A stretch of 64,000 bases of DNA from Bradyrhizobium algeriense (GTDB lineage Bacteria > Pseudomonadota > Alphaproteobacteria > Rhizobiales > Xanthobacteraceae), in NCBI RefSeq assembly GCF_003062295.1, contig NZ_PYCN01000003.1, positions 434,001 to 498,000 on the forward strand, read 5' to 3'. The notes beneath the pieces are model-generated. The model saw only the letters and a list, made by a program, of their open reading frames with translations, was not told the origin of the DNA and searched no databases. The position numbers and the translations under genes were made by a program. Shown one piece after another: positions 25,728-33,516 of the stretch (positions are counted from its first letter, which is position 1; every line of letters begins with the position of its first letter).

Positions 25728-26249
25728 TCAGCTGAACATGCCTGAATCGTCGATATGGAAGTACTTGGAATCGTTAAGCACATCGTTCAAGTTCGCGGAT
25801 TCGATGCTGGCCTTGAAGTAAATATCTCCGCCTTCCGCCTTGTTGTTGTTTCCGCCGTCGCCACCGACGCCGGCCATCACAGTCTGACTTTGGTCCGCAG
25901 CGAGCCAGTTTTCCTGATAGGCCGTCGTGTTGGCATCCACGTCGGATTTGTTATGGCCGCTCTCCGATTCCTGGTCGCCATTCGACACGGCCTTTCCGCC
26001 CTCTGCCTTGGAAAACTTCTCCGCCTTCGCATTCGCGCCCCCGGCGTCCCAGTATGCCTTCTGGTAAACGTCATCGCCGTTTTTGACGTGGACGTCGGCG
26101 CCTTCCGCCTTGTTGGTCGGCTCGAACTTGATACTCGGGTTGCTGATGATATTGCCCTCGTTGTAACCGTCTCCACCGTTACCTGCGCTGTTGCCGCCGG
26201 TCGATGCCTTGAACATGATCGTGTCTGAAGGAAATGGTGCCTTTGCCAT
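25728..26249 (-). CDS. Gly/Asp/Asn-rich protein, probable type I secretion cargo (173 aa)
   Basis: A 173-residue acidic, hydrophilic protein with no N-terminal signal peptide. It has one GNSAGNGGDGYNEGN block near the start, Lys/Glu/Ala-rich segments (TNKAEGADVHVKNGDDVY, SKAEGGKAVSNGDQ), then QTVMAGVGGDGGNNNKAEGG and an acidic tail KYFHIDDSGMFS. The AGNGGDG and AGVGGDGG blocks also occur in the neighbouring 412-residue protein. GGGAGACTCAG precedes the ATG. The lack of a Sec signal and its position directly before the ABC exporter make secretion by that exporter likely. It does not match canonical RTX nonapeptides. Confidence 0.7.
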   Translation of the reverse strand: MAKAPFPSDTIMFKASTGGNSAGNGGDGYNEGNIISNPSIKFEPTNKAEGADVHVKNGDDVYQKAYWDAGGANAKAEKFSKAEGGKAVSNGDQESESGHNKSDVDANTTAYQENWLAADQSQTVMAGVGGDGGNNNKAEGGDIYFKASIESANLNDVLNDSKYFHIDDSGMFS

Positions 26250-26516
26250 CTGAGTCTCCCTGACGTGGTTTGCACACTGTGCGTCCCAATGTGGACAGCA
26301 ACGATCTTGGATTTGGACACCGGATCGGTCTAGCCGCCAATGCTGGTGCCATCCGAAGCGAAGGTGTACGCCCGAAATGCTACCCTCTCGCCACCGGGAT
26401 ACGGGCAGCTCCAATGCCGCTCGAGCATCTTCAAGTGAAGCGGAGAGGTTCGCGCCAGGAAGACGCGTCAAATCAAAAGCCCGAAGCCCCGTTTCGATTC
26501 GATCGAACGGAAAACT

Positions 26517-27755
26517 CTAGGCATGATCCAGCAAGTGAAGGTCCGACAACAGGTGCATGGCGAAATCGCCGCCCAACGCAGTGTTGCCGTGGCCGCCGTC
26601 ACCACCGATTCCGGAAATCTGGATCGCGCTCTGATCGAACACGACGTTGTTGCTCTGATGAGCATCGGCTGTTGAATTGTAGCCGGCGACCGCAATGTTG
26701 ATCGGGGCGTAGATCGCCACGTCGATGTCGACCATGCTTCCCGAGAAATGGCCGTTGCCGCCGTTGCCGGCGCCGTTGTTGTCGGTTGCGATGACGTCAG
26801 AGCCGATCAAGTCGAAGATGGATGAGAAAATGTCCGCAGTTCCCCCAGTCGCGGCATTGCCGTTCCCACCATCACCCCCGACGCCGGCCATCTGAAATGC
26901 GGATTGATCGAACACCACATTGTTCGTCTGATCAGCGTGGGCACTGGAATTGTATCCCGCCACCGCGATGTTGATCGGATAGTATAACGCAAAGGACGCG
27001 TGAACGATGCCCCCATAAAAGTATCCGTCTCCGCCGTTGCCGGCGTGGTTATCCCCGCTGGCGATCGCATTGGAGCCAATCCCGCCGTGGTCGGACGCCA
27101 CGCTTAACCCGCCGATGGTTTGGTGGGGCCCGTGGTTAGTTCCGGAGACAGACACATTTCCGCCAATCGCGGCATTGCCGTTTCCGCCATCGCCCCCGAC
27201 GCCGGCCATCTGAAACGCGGATTGATCGAACACAACATCGTTCGTCTGATCGGCGTGGGCAATGGAATTGTATCCCGCCACCGCAATGTTGATCGGGGCA
27301 TAGACCGCGACGGGAGCATGCACCATTGCTCCGAAGAAGTAGCCATCGCCACCATTACCGGCGCTGTTGTCACCGGTGGTGATCGCGCCAGAGCCGGCAG
27401 ACCCGAACGCGCCGACCTTTCCGCCTAGTGCGGCATTCCAATTGCCGCCATCACCACCAATTCCGGCGATCTGGGTCGCGGACTGATCAAAATACGCAAT
27501 GTTCGTCTGATAGGCGTCGGCTGTCGCATGAGAGCCGGCCTGTGCCACGTTGAGCGGCTGGAAAGCAGCGTAGCTCTTACCGATCAGGCTCCCGGCAAAA
27601 TAGCCGTTGCCGCCATTGCCGGCGCTGCTGTCTCCCGTGTGGCTCGGGAAGTTTGGCCACGAATTCGCGGAAAGCCACCACGAGCCTGGTGCATCGTACC
27701 CGAGCGGATACTTGATGCCGAGGTCACCGCCGTCCGATACGCTCCGAACACCCAT
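26517..27755 (-). CDS. Four-repeat Gly-rich protein, probable type I secretion cargo (412 aa)
   Basis: A 412-residue protein built of four repeats of about 68 residues joined by linkers of 19-37. Each repeat opens with AGNGG(D/N)G, has a hydrophobic middle (A.Y.PINIAVAGYNS.A.A.Q) and closes with V.FDQSA.Q..G.GGDGG..N.A.GG. There is no Sec signal peptide. The ATG at 27755 is chosen over an upstream TTG. Aliphatic strands alternating with Gly/Asp turns suggest a stacked beta structure, as in some adhesins or surface-layer proteins. It lies 267 bases upstream of the smaller cargo gene in the same direction. I recognise no named family. Confidence 0.75.
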   Translation of the reverse strand: MGVRSVSDGGDLGIKYPLGYDAPGSWWLSANSWPNFPSHTGDSSAGNGGNGYFAGSLIGKSYAAFQPLNVAQAGSHATADAYQTNIAYFDQSATQIAGIGGDGGNWNAALGGKVGAFGSAGSGAITTGDNSAGNGGDGYFFGAMVHAPVAVYAPINIAVAGYNSIAHADQTNDVVFDQSAFQMAGVGGDGGNGNAAIGGNVSVSGTNHGPHQTIGGLSVASDHGGIGSNAIASGDNHAGNGGDGYFYGGIVHASFALYYPINIAVAGYNSSAHADQTNNVVFDQSAFQMAGVGGDGGNGNAATGGTADIFSSIFDLIGSDVIATDNNGAGNGGNGHFSGSMVDIDVAIYAPINIAVAGYNSTADAHQSNNVVFDQSAIQISGIGGDGGHGNTALGGDFAMHLLSDLHLLDHA

Positions 27756-28155
27756 GGCTGCTGCCCTACCGAAATCGCTTCGCGCCGACTGGACGGACGC
27801 TCCCGAACTCAAGAAAGAATGTCACCGCGGCAAGCCAAAAGCCGAGTCGTCAATTCGGATCGCAAACGTTCGGATGGTTGACATGATATCGGTTACGCCC
27901 GTTCGGGCGTGGGTAGTGGTGCCTTGCCGTGAATCCTGGACACCTTCGCGGGAGGAAGTGGATTGTGTCGCCCGGCGAGACGTACCAAGATACTTTGTGC
28001 GTTCGAGAGGCTGAAGGTCGTTCGCAAGGAAGCGAGGAGCACGAACGACTTTACGCACTAGCCGATGAATCCAGTTCACCGACTCATAGGGCCGGCGGAA
28101 GCTCCACATGCGAGTAGCTGCGCGGCCCAACAGTGCGCTACCACGTCGCGAGCGC
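27756..28155. other. 400 bases without a supported gene
   Basis: Intergenic stretch upstream of the repeat-protein gene. I see no convincing gene; it should hold the promoter of the secretion-cargo genes. A short frame (MSTIRTFAIRIDDSAFGLPR) ends in a stop about 60 bases before the cargo gene's first possible start. Confidence 0.4.
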
Positions 28156-28539
28156 ATGGCATATCGCTGCCTCGCCGTCGCGATCGCGAGATCGAAGGAT
28201 CCATCTGCCTGCATCATCAGCGACGAGACTTTTTCGAAGGCCGAACCCTACGGGATCATGCTGCGCAGGGACGATGCGCCGTTCAAGGCCATAGCCAATC
28301 GAGCATCCGCGGATCTATACCGAAGCCCGGAGATCGAGGCGATCAACAGGATGTGGTTCGAATCGCCCGTCCCGCCCAACCAGCTCAATTTTAACACGCC
28401 GACGTCATCTATCCTGCGCAACGCGTTTGCGCATCTCTCTAACAGCCCGGATCGAGCGCTGAACGGACCGTATGGCGGTTCCGCGCAAGACTCCCTCACC
28501 TATTGGCGAGTATTCCAGATGCAACATTCCGCGAATTAA
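28156..28539 (+). pseudogene. Amino-acid ABC transporter binding protein, C-terminal remnant
   Basis: The frame carries the last third of a family-3 solute-binding protein (glutamate/aspartate type): AIARSKDPSACIISDETFSK, then EPYGIMLRRDDAPFKAIANR, YRSPEIEAINRMWFESP and a helical NAFAHLSNSPDRA end. The signal peptide and first lobe are missing, and there is no ribosome-binding site. The 24 codons after the natural end are unrelated. A full protein would have about 300 residues, so this is a fragment. Confidence 0.65.
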
Positions 28540-28634
28540 GCCTCCGCGCAGGCTCGGCGCAAATGTCGGCTTGCCGAACGAGATCACTCCGCTCCCGAAA
28601 CATCGGCCCACCGCTGACGCCGCGGCCTGCTCAG

Positions 28635-28756
28635 TTCAGCCTGCTCACGTTGGTTGTTGCTAGATTTTCTTTGATCTCTCGGTGCACACATCGTGCACAC
28701 GCCGCCTTCCAACTATTTGAAAAACCTAAACTCTCGCTCCAATCCATCATGGGTGC
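28635..28756. repeat. Dispersed repeat, block 1, copy B
   Basis: Second copy of the repeat at 1716-1838, about 80-85% identical and in the same orientation. It includes gctagattttctttgatc and two GTGCACAC motifs. It lies between a gene fragment and block 2. Confidence 0.75.
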
Positions 28757-29141
28757 GACGGAAAATCGGTGGTCTAACATATTGTGTTCATTGGATACTG
28801 TAGCACCGCGTAAGCTGTTTTGGGCCGACAGACGGCGAGAGCCTGTAGAGCTAATGATTTTTCAATTCTTTTCAACCGGGGCGTGAACCCGTAAATCCAG
28901 AGTGCTCGGTGGAGGTCGGCAGCACGCTCAACTAAAAATATTGAAAACAACCCCATGCACAGTAGCCGAGTGCTTGCTGACATGGATGTTTTTTGCGATC
29001 CCGCGAACACATTTGACATGTCGGGCAAATCAGCGGCACCATTTCACCGTCGGGCATTCGTTTGGTTGAATCAAATTTGTAGTTGAACCAAGTTCGACTT
29101 TTTCAACTAATTTGCCTTGATCGATTTTTATCCGATCTATC
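28757..29141. other. Gene-free stretch between the two repeat blocks
   Basis: About 385 bases, richer in A and T than the surroundings, with no supported gene. In the other copy the same interval is only about 130 bases, so one copy has gained or lost sequence here. Confidence 0.4.
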
Positions 29142-29207
29142 ATATAGGTCCGGATTGGAAGTGAAAATCGGGCTTTCGGATTCTCAGTGCACACGTCGTG
29201 CACACGC
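29142..29207. repeat. Dispersed repeat, block 2, copy B
   Basis: Second copy of the repeat at 1971-2036, ending in GTGCACACGTCGTGCACAC. No reading frame is conserved between copies, so the repeat is not a gene. About 195 bases of unassigned DNA follow before the HxlR gene. Confidence 0.7.
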
Positions 29208-29402
29208 CTCGCGCACAACGTGCATCGGTGCCGCTACACTCTGATCGACGATAGCGTAGGTGAACTTTTGGCTGGCGACAGCATCGGTTCTCTTGCCTGC
29301 GGCTGTTGGTAGCGGGGAAGCGCTATCGCCTTTCCACACAACACCCAGACCTGCGATATAGCCTCCGATCGTACGCTTAGGAGCCGGGTTTGAGGGAAGC
29401 CT

Positions 29403-29828
29403 TCATGAACCGGCCTGCAAATGCACTCTCCGCAATTCGATCATCATCCGTTTCAATAAGTCTGGACCGCCCTTCTTTAGGCGAGCGGCATTGGCCGCGC
29501 TCCCATCCGTGACAGGGCAGTACTCCCGTCCCCAAATGCCGATCTGAGCCAAGACGGGCAAAAGCGCGATCCCCTTTTCTGTCAGTCTGTAGATCGCCTT
29601 CTGCTTGTGGGTTGGGTCGTCGGTCTTCGTCAGGACTCCCTGGGAGACCAGCGACGCAAGCCGGTCGCTCAGGATTCTGGTCGAGATCTTCTCGTCCGAC
29701 GCCAGGAATTCTCTGAAGTGACGCTTACCGGCAAAGATCATGTCTCGAATGATCAGCAGCGACCATCGATCTCCGAACATCTCGAGCGCCAGGCTTATCG
29801 GACAGGCCGATCGCTGATCTTCCCGCAT
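29403..29828 (-). CDS. HxlR-family transcriptional regulator
   Basis: A 141-residue winged-helix regulator. It has the family's N-terminal Cys (SACPISLALEMFGDRWSLLI), then FREFLASDEKISTRILSDRL and the wing TKTDDPTHKQKAIYRLTEKG. The ATG at 29828 follows GGGGGAAGCA. HxlR proteins often sense electrophiles or redox stress through that Cys and repress adjacent genes. It is divergent from the DUF899 gene, with a perfect 10-base inverted repeat between them that is a likely operator. Confidence 0.9.
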   Translation of the reverse strand: MREDQRSACPISLALEMFGDRWSLLIIRDMIFAGKRHFREFLASDEKISTRILSDRLASLVSQGVLTKTDDPTHKQKAIYRLTEKGIALLPVLAQIGIWGREYCPVTDGSAANAARLKKGGPDLLKRMMIELRRVHLQAGS

Positions 29829-29860
29829 TGCTTCCCCCAATAATGTGAAAACGAAACTGC

Positions 29861-29893
29861 TTGCATTATGACATCAGTATCGGCATAATGCAA
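29861..29893. promoter_or_regulatory. Inverted repeat, probable HxlR operator
   Basis: TTGCATTATG at 29861-29870 and CATAATGCAA at 29884-29893 are perfect complements, 13 bases apart. They lie 33 bases from the hxlR-type start and 64 bases from the DUF899 start, a fitting position to control both divergent genes. Confidence 0.65.
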
Positions 29894-29956
29894 CCAGTCT
29901 CTAAACGAGAGCATAAGGCGGCCGCCTGCGCCCGCCGCGAACTGGGAGCCCGGACG

Positions 29957-30691
29957 ATGAAACCTGAAGCAATCGTGTCGCGCGCAGATTGGTTGCCTGC
30001 TCGGAAGGCGCTGCTTGAGAAGGAGAAGGAGCTTTCACGGCTCCGAGATCGGATCAGCGCCGAGCGGCGCGCCCTGCCATGGGTAAAGATCGAGACGCCT
30101 TACGCGTTCGAACGCGCGAGCGGCCGCGTACGTCTTGCGGATCTGTTCGCCGGCCGATCGCAGCTCATCGTCTATCATTTCATGTTCGCGCCCGAATGGG
30201 ACGAGGGATGCGCCTCCTGCTCGTTCCTCGCCGACCATATCGACGGTGCGAACCTGCACTTGAGACATCACGATGTTTCCCTGGTCGCAATATCCCGCGC
30301 CCCCATCGAGAAGCTGCTGGCCTACAAGCGCCGGATGGGCTGGAGGTTCGAGTGGGTCTCGTCCTTCGACTCGACCTTCAACCATGACTTTGGCGTGTCG
30401 TTCACAACCGCCGATCTCACGCATGGCCCGAGTTACTACAACTATGAGAAGCGGGAGCGGCAGACCGAAGGCGAGGTGCCCGGCATTAGCGTGTTCGTCA
30501 AGGACGACGACGGAAAGGTCTATCACACATACTCGTCTTATGCCCGCGGCGGGGATCTGCTGATCGGCGCCTATAACTATCTCGACCTCACGCCGAAGGG
30601 CCGAAACGAGCATGGCCCTCACCACAACATGGTGGACTGGATCAAGCGTCACGACGCGTATGAAGGCGCCAATAACCGGGCCGGCGCTTGA
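29957..30691 (+). CDS. DUF899 family thioredoxin-fold protein
   Basis: A 244-residue protein of the DUF899 family, related to thioredoxin-fold (AhpC/TSA-like) proteins. Typical blocks are SRADWLPARKALLEKEKELS, the strand LIVYHFMFAPEWDEGCASCS with a CxxC motif, and FNHDFGVSF, then GGDLLIGAYNYLDLTPKGRN. The ATG at 29957 fits the family's start. The enzymatic role is not established; redox activity is an inference from fold and Cys pair. It is divergent from the HxlR regulator and followed by a glutathione S-transferase remnant and an NmrA-like gene. Confidence 0.85.
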   Translation: MKPEAIVSRADWLPARKALLEKEKELSRLRDRISAERRALPWVKIETPYAFERASGRVRLADLFAGRSQLIVYHFMFAPEWDEGCASCSFLADHIDGANLHLRHHDVSLVAISRAPIEKLLAYKRRMGWRFEWVSSFDSTFNHDFGVSFTTADLTHGPSYYNYEKRERQTEGEVPGISVFVKDDDGKVYHTYSSYARGGDLLIGAYNYLDLTPKGRNEHGPHHNMVDWIKRHDAYEGANNRAGA

Positions 30692-30836
30692 AGTCTTCTG
30701 GATCAGCGGAAGCCATTATGCCTGGCGCGTGCTGCTGGTCAAAGGGATCGCCTACACCTCACGCCTCGTGCAGGCGTCCAATGGCGATACCAAGGCCGGG
30801 GTGTATCTCAGTCTGAACCCAAGGAGGTCGATTTGA
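30660..30836 (+). pseudogene. Glutathione S-transferase, N-terminal fragment
   Basis: The frame, which starts inside the end of the DUF899 gene, reads LEVFWISGSHYAWRVLLVKG, IAYTSRLVQASNGDTKAGVY, then LSLNPR and a stop. This matches the first 55 residues of a GST thioredoxin-like domain, including the glutathione-site Ser region. Compared with relatives it seems to lack three or four residues after RVLL. The rest of the domain and the helical half are missing, so it cannot be a working enzyme. It is probably the trace of a gst gene once in this operon. Confidence 0.65.
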
Positions 30837-31723
30837 CAAAGGATACTAGGAAAATGACTTTCGTCGTTGTGGGCGCGACCGGCAGCGTCGGACGTGTCGT
30901 CGCCAGCACACTGGAAAGCCTTGGCCATCAGGTCCGGCCTGTCGCTCGCGGCTTGGGCATGCCGTTCGAGCGCAGGGAGAAGCTCAACGCAGCCTTTTCT
31001 GGCGCACACGGCGCCTATCTGATGATTCCGTTCGATTTCGGCGCACCCGATCTGCATCGCCGCGAAGCCGAGATTGGGGACGCACTAGCCCAAGCCGTCG
31101 CGGCGAGCGGCGTGCCACGCGTGGTGCTGCTAAGCGGTCTAAGCGCACATCTGAGTGAGGAGACTGTGGGCAGCGCGAAAGGCGCCGCAATGATGGAGCA
31201 GCGCCTCAACGCCATGAGTATCGGAGAGCTGGTCCATTTGCGGGCCGCCTTCTTCATGGAGAACTTGCTACAGGGCATCCCGCAGATGGCGCAAACCGGT
31301 AACTTCAGGTGGGCGTTTTCCGGCCGTAAACCGATGCCGATGATTGCAGCCAGAGATATCGGCGTTCGCGCAGCCGAAATTCTTGTTACCGCGGAAGTCG
31401 GCCCCCGCGTGCAGGAGCTGCACGGCCCCCGCGACTATAGCATGGCAGAGGCGGTGAGCATTCTTGGTGCCTCCGTCGGTCTGCCCAATGCCCGCTATTT
31501 TCAGCTGTCCTATGAGGAAGGCCGGGCCGGGATGATCGGCGCTGGGGCATCGCCAAGCCTTGCCGACGCCGTCATGGTGACTGCGCGGGGGTTCAATGAA
31601 GGTCGGGTCTGGGCGAGGGAAACCAGATCGCCACGAAACACGACTGAAACCACCTTGGAGACGTTCGCGGCAGAAACCTTCGCCCCCGCCTATCGAGCGG
31701 CGGTTGAGAAGAGCGGGCAATGA
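30833..31723 (+). CDS. NmrA-like NAD(P)-binding protein
   Basis: A 296-residue Rossmann-fold protein of the atypical SDR/NmrA group. The nucleotide motif is VVVGATGSVGRVVASTLES; the YxxxK catalytic pair is absent, as usual for NmrA-like sensors or quinone reductases. It begins at TTG with AGGAGG five bases upstream; an ATG seven codons later is the alternative. It ends near a Pro-containing C-terminus (FAPAYRAAVEKSGQ). It shares a direction with the DUF899 gene, so both are probably under HxlR control and respond to electrophile stress. Confidence 0.85.
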   Translation: MTKDTRKMTFVVVGATGSVGRVVASTLESLGHQVRPVARGLGMPFERREKLNAAFSGAHGAYLMIPFDFGAPDLHRREAEIGDALAQAVAASGVPRVVLLSGLSAHLSEETVGSAKGAAMMEQRLNAMSIGELVHLRAAFFMENLLQGIPQMAQTGNFRWAFSGRKPMPMIAARDIGVRAAEILVTAEVGPRVQELHGPRDYSMAEAVSILGASVGLPNARYFQLSYEEGRAGMIGAGASPSLADAVMVTARGFNEGRVWARETRSPRNTTETTLETFAAETFAPAYRAAVEKSGQ

Positions 31724-31909
31724 CCTTTTGTGGTGACGCTTTCTACGTCCGACAACTGAGACTGCTCGTCAGCACTCGCGTGTCTCCCCTGCCCTCGAAA
31801 TTTTGGTCGTGCACATGTACCAACCGCAGGCGCCAGAGCCGAGCGCGCATTGAAGCGTGAAGAGCAAGCGGTTGAAGTACAGAACAGTTAATTAGCGGAG
31901 GGCCACCGT

Positions 31910-32074
31910 ATGGCGAAAACCGACACGCCAAAAAAGCCAAGACCAAAGCCTAAGCCGACCGACAAAGAGCAATCCGAGCGGTTCATTGAAACCGCCCGGG
32001 AGCTTGGCGTTGATGAGTGGCGAACACTTCGAATCATTATTCAGGAAGATTGTTTATCCGAAAGATTCTCGTAG
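31910..32074 (+). CDS. Small basic protein (54 aa)
   Basis: A 54-codon frame with GCGGAGGGCCACCGT before the ATG. It reads MAKTDTPKKPRPKPKPTDKE, QSERFIETARELGVDEW, then a divergent tail. The Lys/Pro-rich start and SERFIETAREL.. core resemble small proteins common in rhizobia and their mobile elements. The usual acidic C-terminus is replaced, so a late frameshift is possible. Its 3' end overlaps the convergent DUF3800 gene. Confidence 0.45.
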   Translation: MAKTDTPKKPRPKPKPTDKEQSERFIETARELGVDEWRTLRIIIQEDCLSERFS

Positions 32075-32892
32075 TCCGGATACCTCGGATCGAAAGAAGA
32101 AAAGTGATTAGCGAACTGCTCTAGATAGCCGGGATTTTCTTTGAAGTGATTCAGCCAAAAGTCGCGAATTTCGATGATGTTTTCGCGCGCCGTAATTTGT
32201 GCTTCGAAATCCATGTTGCGCTGGAGATGTAGAACCTCCTTCTGAGCGAGCACATTGGCTCCATGCTTGAAGATGGAATTTGCATGCCTGTACAGTTCCC
32301 AGGCCACTAGATCGGCCGCCTGCAACGGCCTCACTTTGGTAGAATTTAGGAAGGCGTAGCCCGTAAGCTGCGGGGGCGGTTTGGTGTGTAGCTCAAAAGC
32401 GTCGTAAACAGCTCCCGTGTATCTTTGCACACCATCAGGCCGGTGGTCGAATACGAAGGTCATGTGAGGATCGAAGGTGTTGGCCTTCACCCAACGCACC
32501 GACCGAACAAAACATTGGTTTATGCAGAAGCCTTCGGGCGTACCCAAGACTTTCCTAAGGTCCCCAGTGATTATTTCCTCCCAATCCTTCCTGCGGCACG
32601 CAAGTCCATACGCGGCAACGTCGGATTCGATGATGGCATTTCGTAGCTGCAGCCGGAAATAGTCAGTCTCCGTGCGCGTCCAGCGCAAAAATTCGCCGAC
32701 GCTGTTATCGCAATCGTAGGCGTGGAATCGCTTGATTGGGTCTTTGCGACCGCAAAGCGGGGAATCCAGGTGACGCTTCCAATTGCGGTCGAGATTGTCC
32801 ATGCGCGCCTCGGTACCAAAGATGCCCGCAACTAAAACAATATCGGCTCGTTCGCCGTGCGTACCGCTGTCATCGAAATAGGCCGTAATCAT
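32041..32892 (-). CDS. DUF3800 domain protein
   Basis: A 283-residue protein with DUF3800 hallmarks: ITAYFDDSGTHGERADIVLV at the N-terminus (the acidic DDSG pair), a middle VFDHRPDG, and LQAADLVAWELYRHANSIF near the C-terminus. The fold is thought to be RNase H-like, with the Asp residues placed as in a nuclease, but activity is unproven. Such genes are frequent in accessory regions. The ATG at 32892 is preferred over one 11 codons upstream. Lower GC than its neighbours and an isolated position suggest acquisition. Confidence 0.8.
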   Translation of the reverse strand: MITAYFDDSGTHGERADIVLVAGIFGTEARMDNLDRNWKRHLDSPLCGRKDPIKRFHAYDCDNSVGEFLRWTRTETDYFRLQLRNAIIESDVAAYGLACRRKDWEEIITGDLRKVLGTPEGFCINQCFVRSVRWVKANTFDPHMTFVFDHRPDGVQRYTGAVYDAFELHTKPPPQLTGYAFLNSTKVRPLQAADLVAWELYRHANSIFKHGANVLAQKEVLHLQRNMDFEAQITARENIIEIRDFWLNHFKENPGYLEQFANHFSSFDPRYPDYENLSDKQSS

Positions 32893-33516
32893 ACCAAGGC
32901 AGCCTTCGGAACAGTCCCGAGGCAACAGGGCTTTAAAATAGCTCTGCCATCGAGACGCTACTCACAGTAGCACCGGGGGACTGGGTACGCAAAGTATACC
33001 ATCGCCCAGTGCAGACATAGTCCGCGCGTACTCAGCAACGAAATCCGCGTTGATCAAATGCGAACTGAAGAGGTCATGCGTACTCCAACGTCAGCGTATG
33101 TCACGAAACACCTCAATATTGAGTGACTTCGACAGTACGCAGAAGTCACCAGGCCTGGACTTCTATCAATCGGCAAACCAACTCCAATCGACCGTTTGAT
33201 GAGTCGGGCACATGGATCGACCTTTTCAGTTCGCAGAGCTTCGGTTGTCCACAATGACCTGCAGGAAGCCGCGGTCGCACCGGGCCTGACGGCGCAGAAT
33301 TGTCGGATCGCTGGCAAGACGCGCTGCGAATGAAAGATATGATCAGGGCGCTGTGGCAGCGGATCGCGGAAGAGGAAGCGCGCCCGCGATGACATGCAAG
33401 AAGCCGTCAGGCTGCTCTGCGTTTCGATATCCGGATTTGCACCTCCACACGGTTGACCCGAAATGCGGCGCGGCGCGGCCAGCTCCTGCGAGAGCCGACC
33501 GCGTCGGTGTTAAGGA
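32893..33516. other. 620 bases without a supported gene
   Basis: No convincing gene. One minus frame of 113 codons (33054-33395) has no ribosome-binding site and unlikely composition. The sequence is AT-richer near 32930-33130. Confidence 0.45.

Noticed and set aside
26517..27755. RTX calcium-binding toxin or adhesin
   Set aside because: GGDGGNGN blocks look similar, but the nonapeptide GGxGxDxUx in tandem is absent; the repeats are 68 residues with long aliphatic cores.
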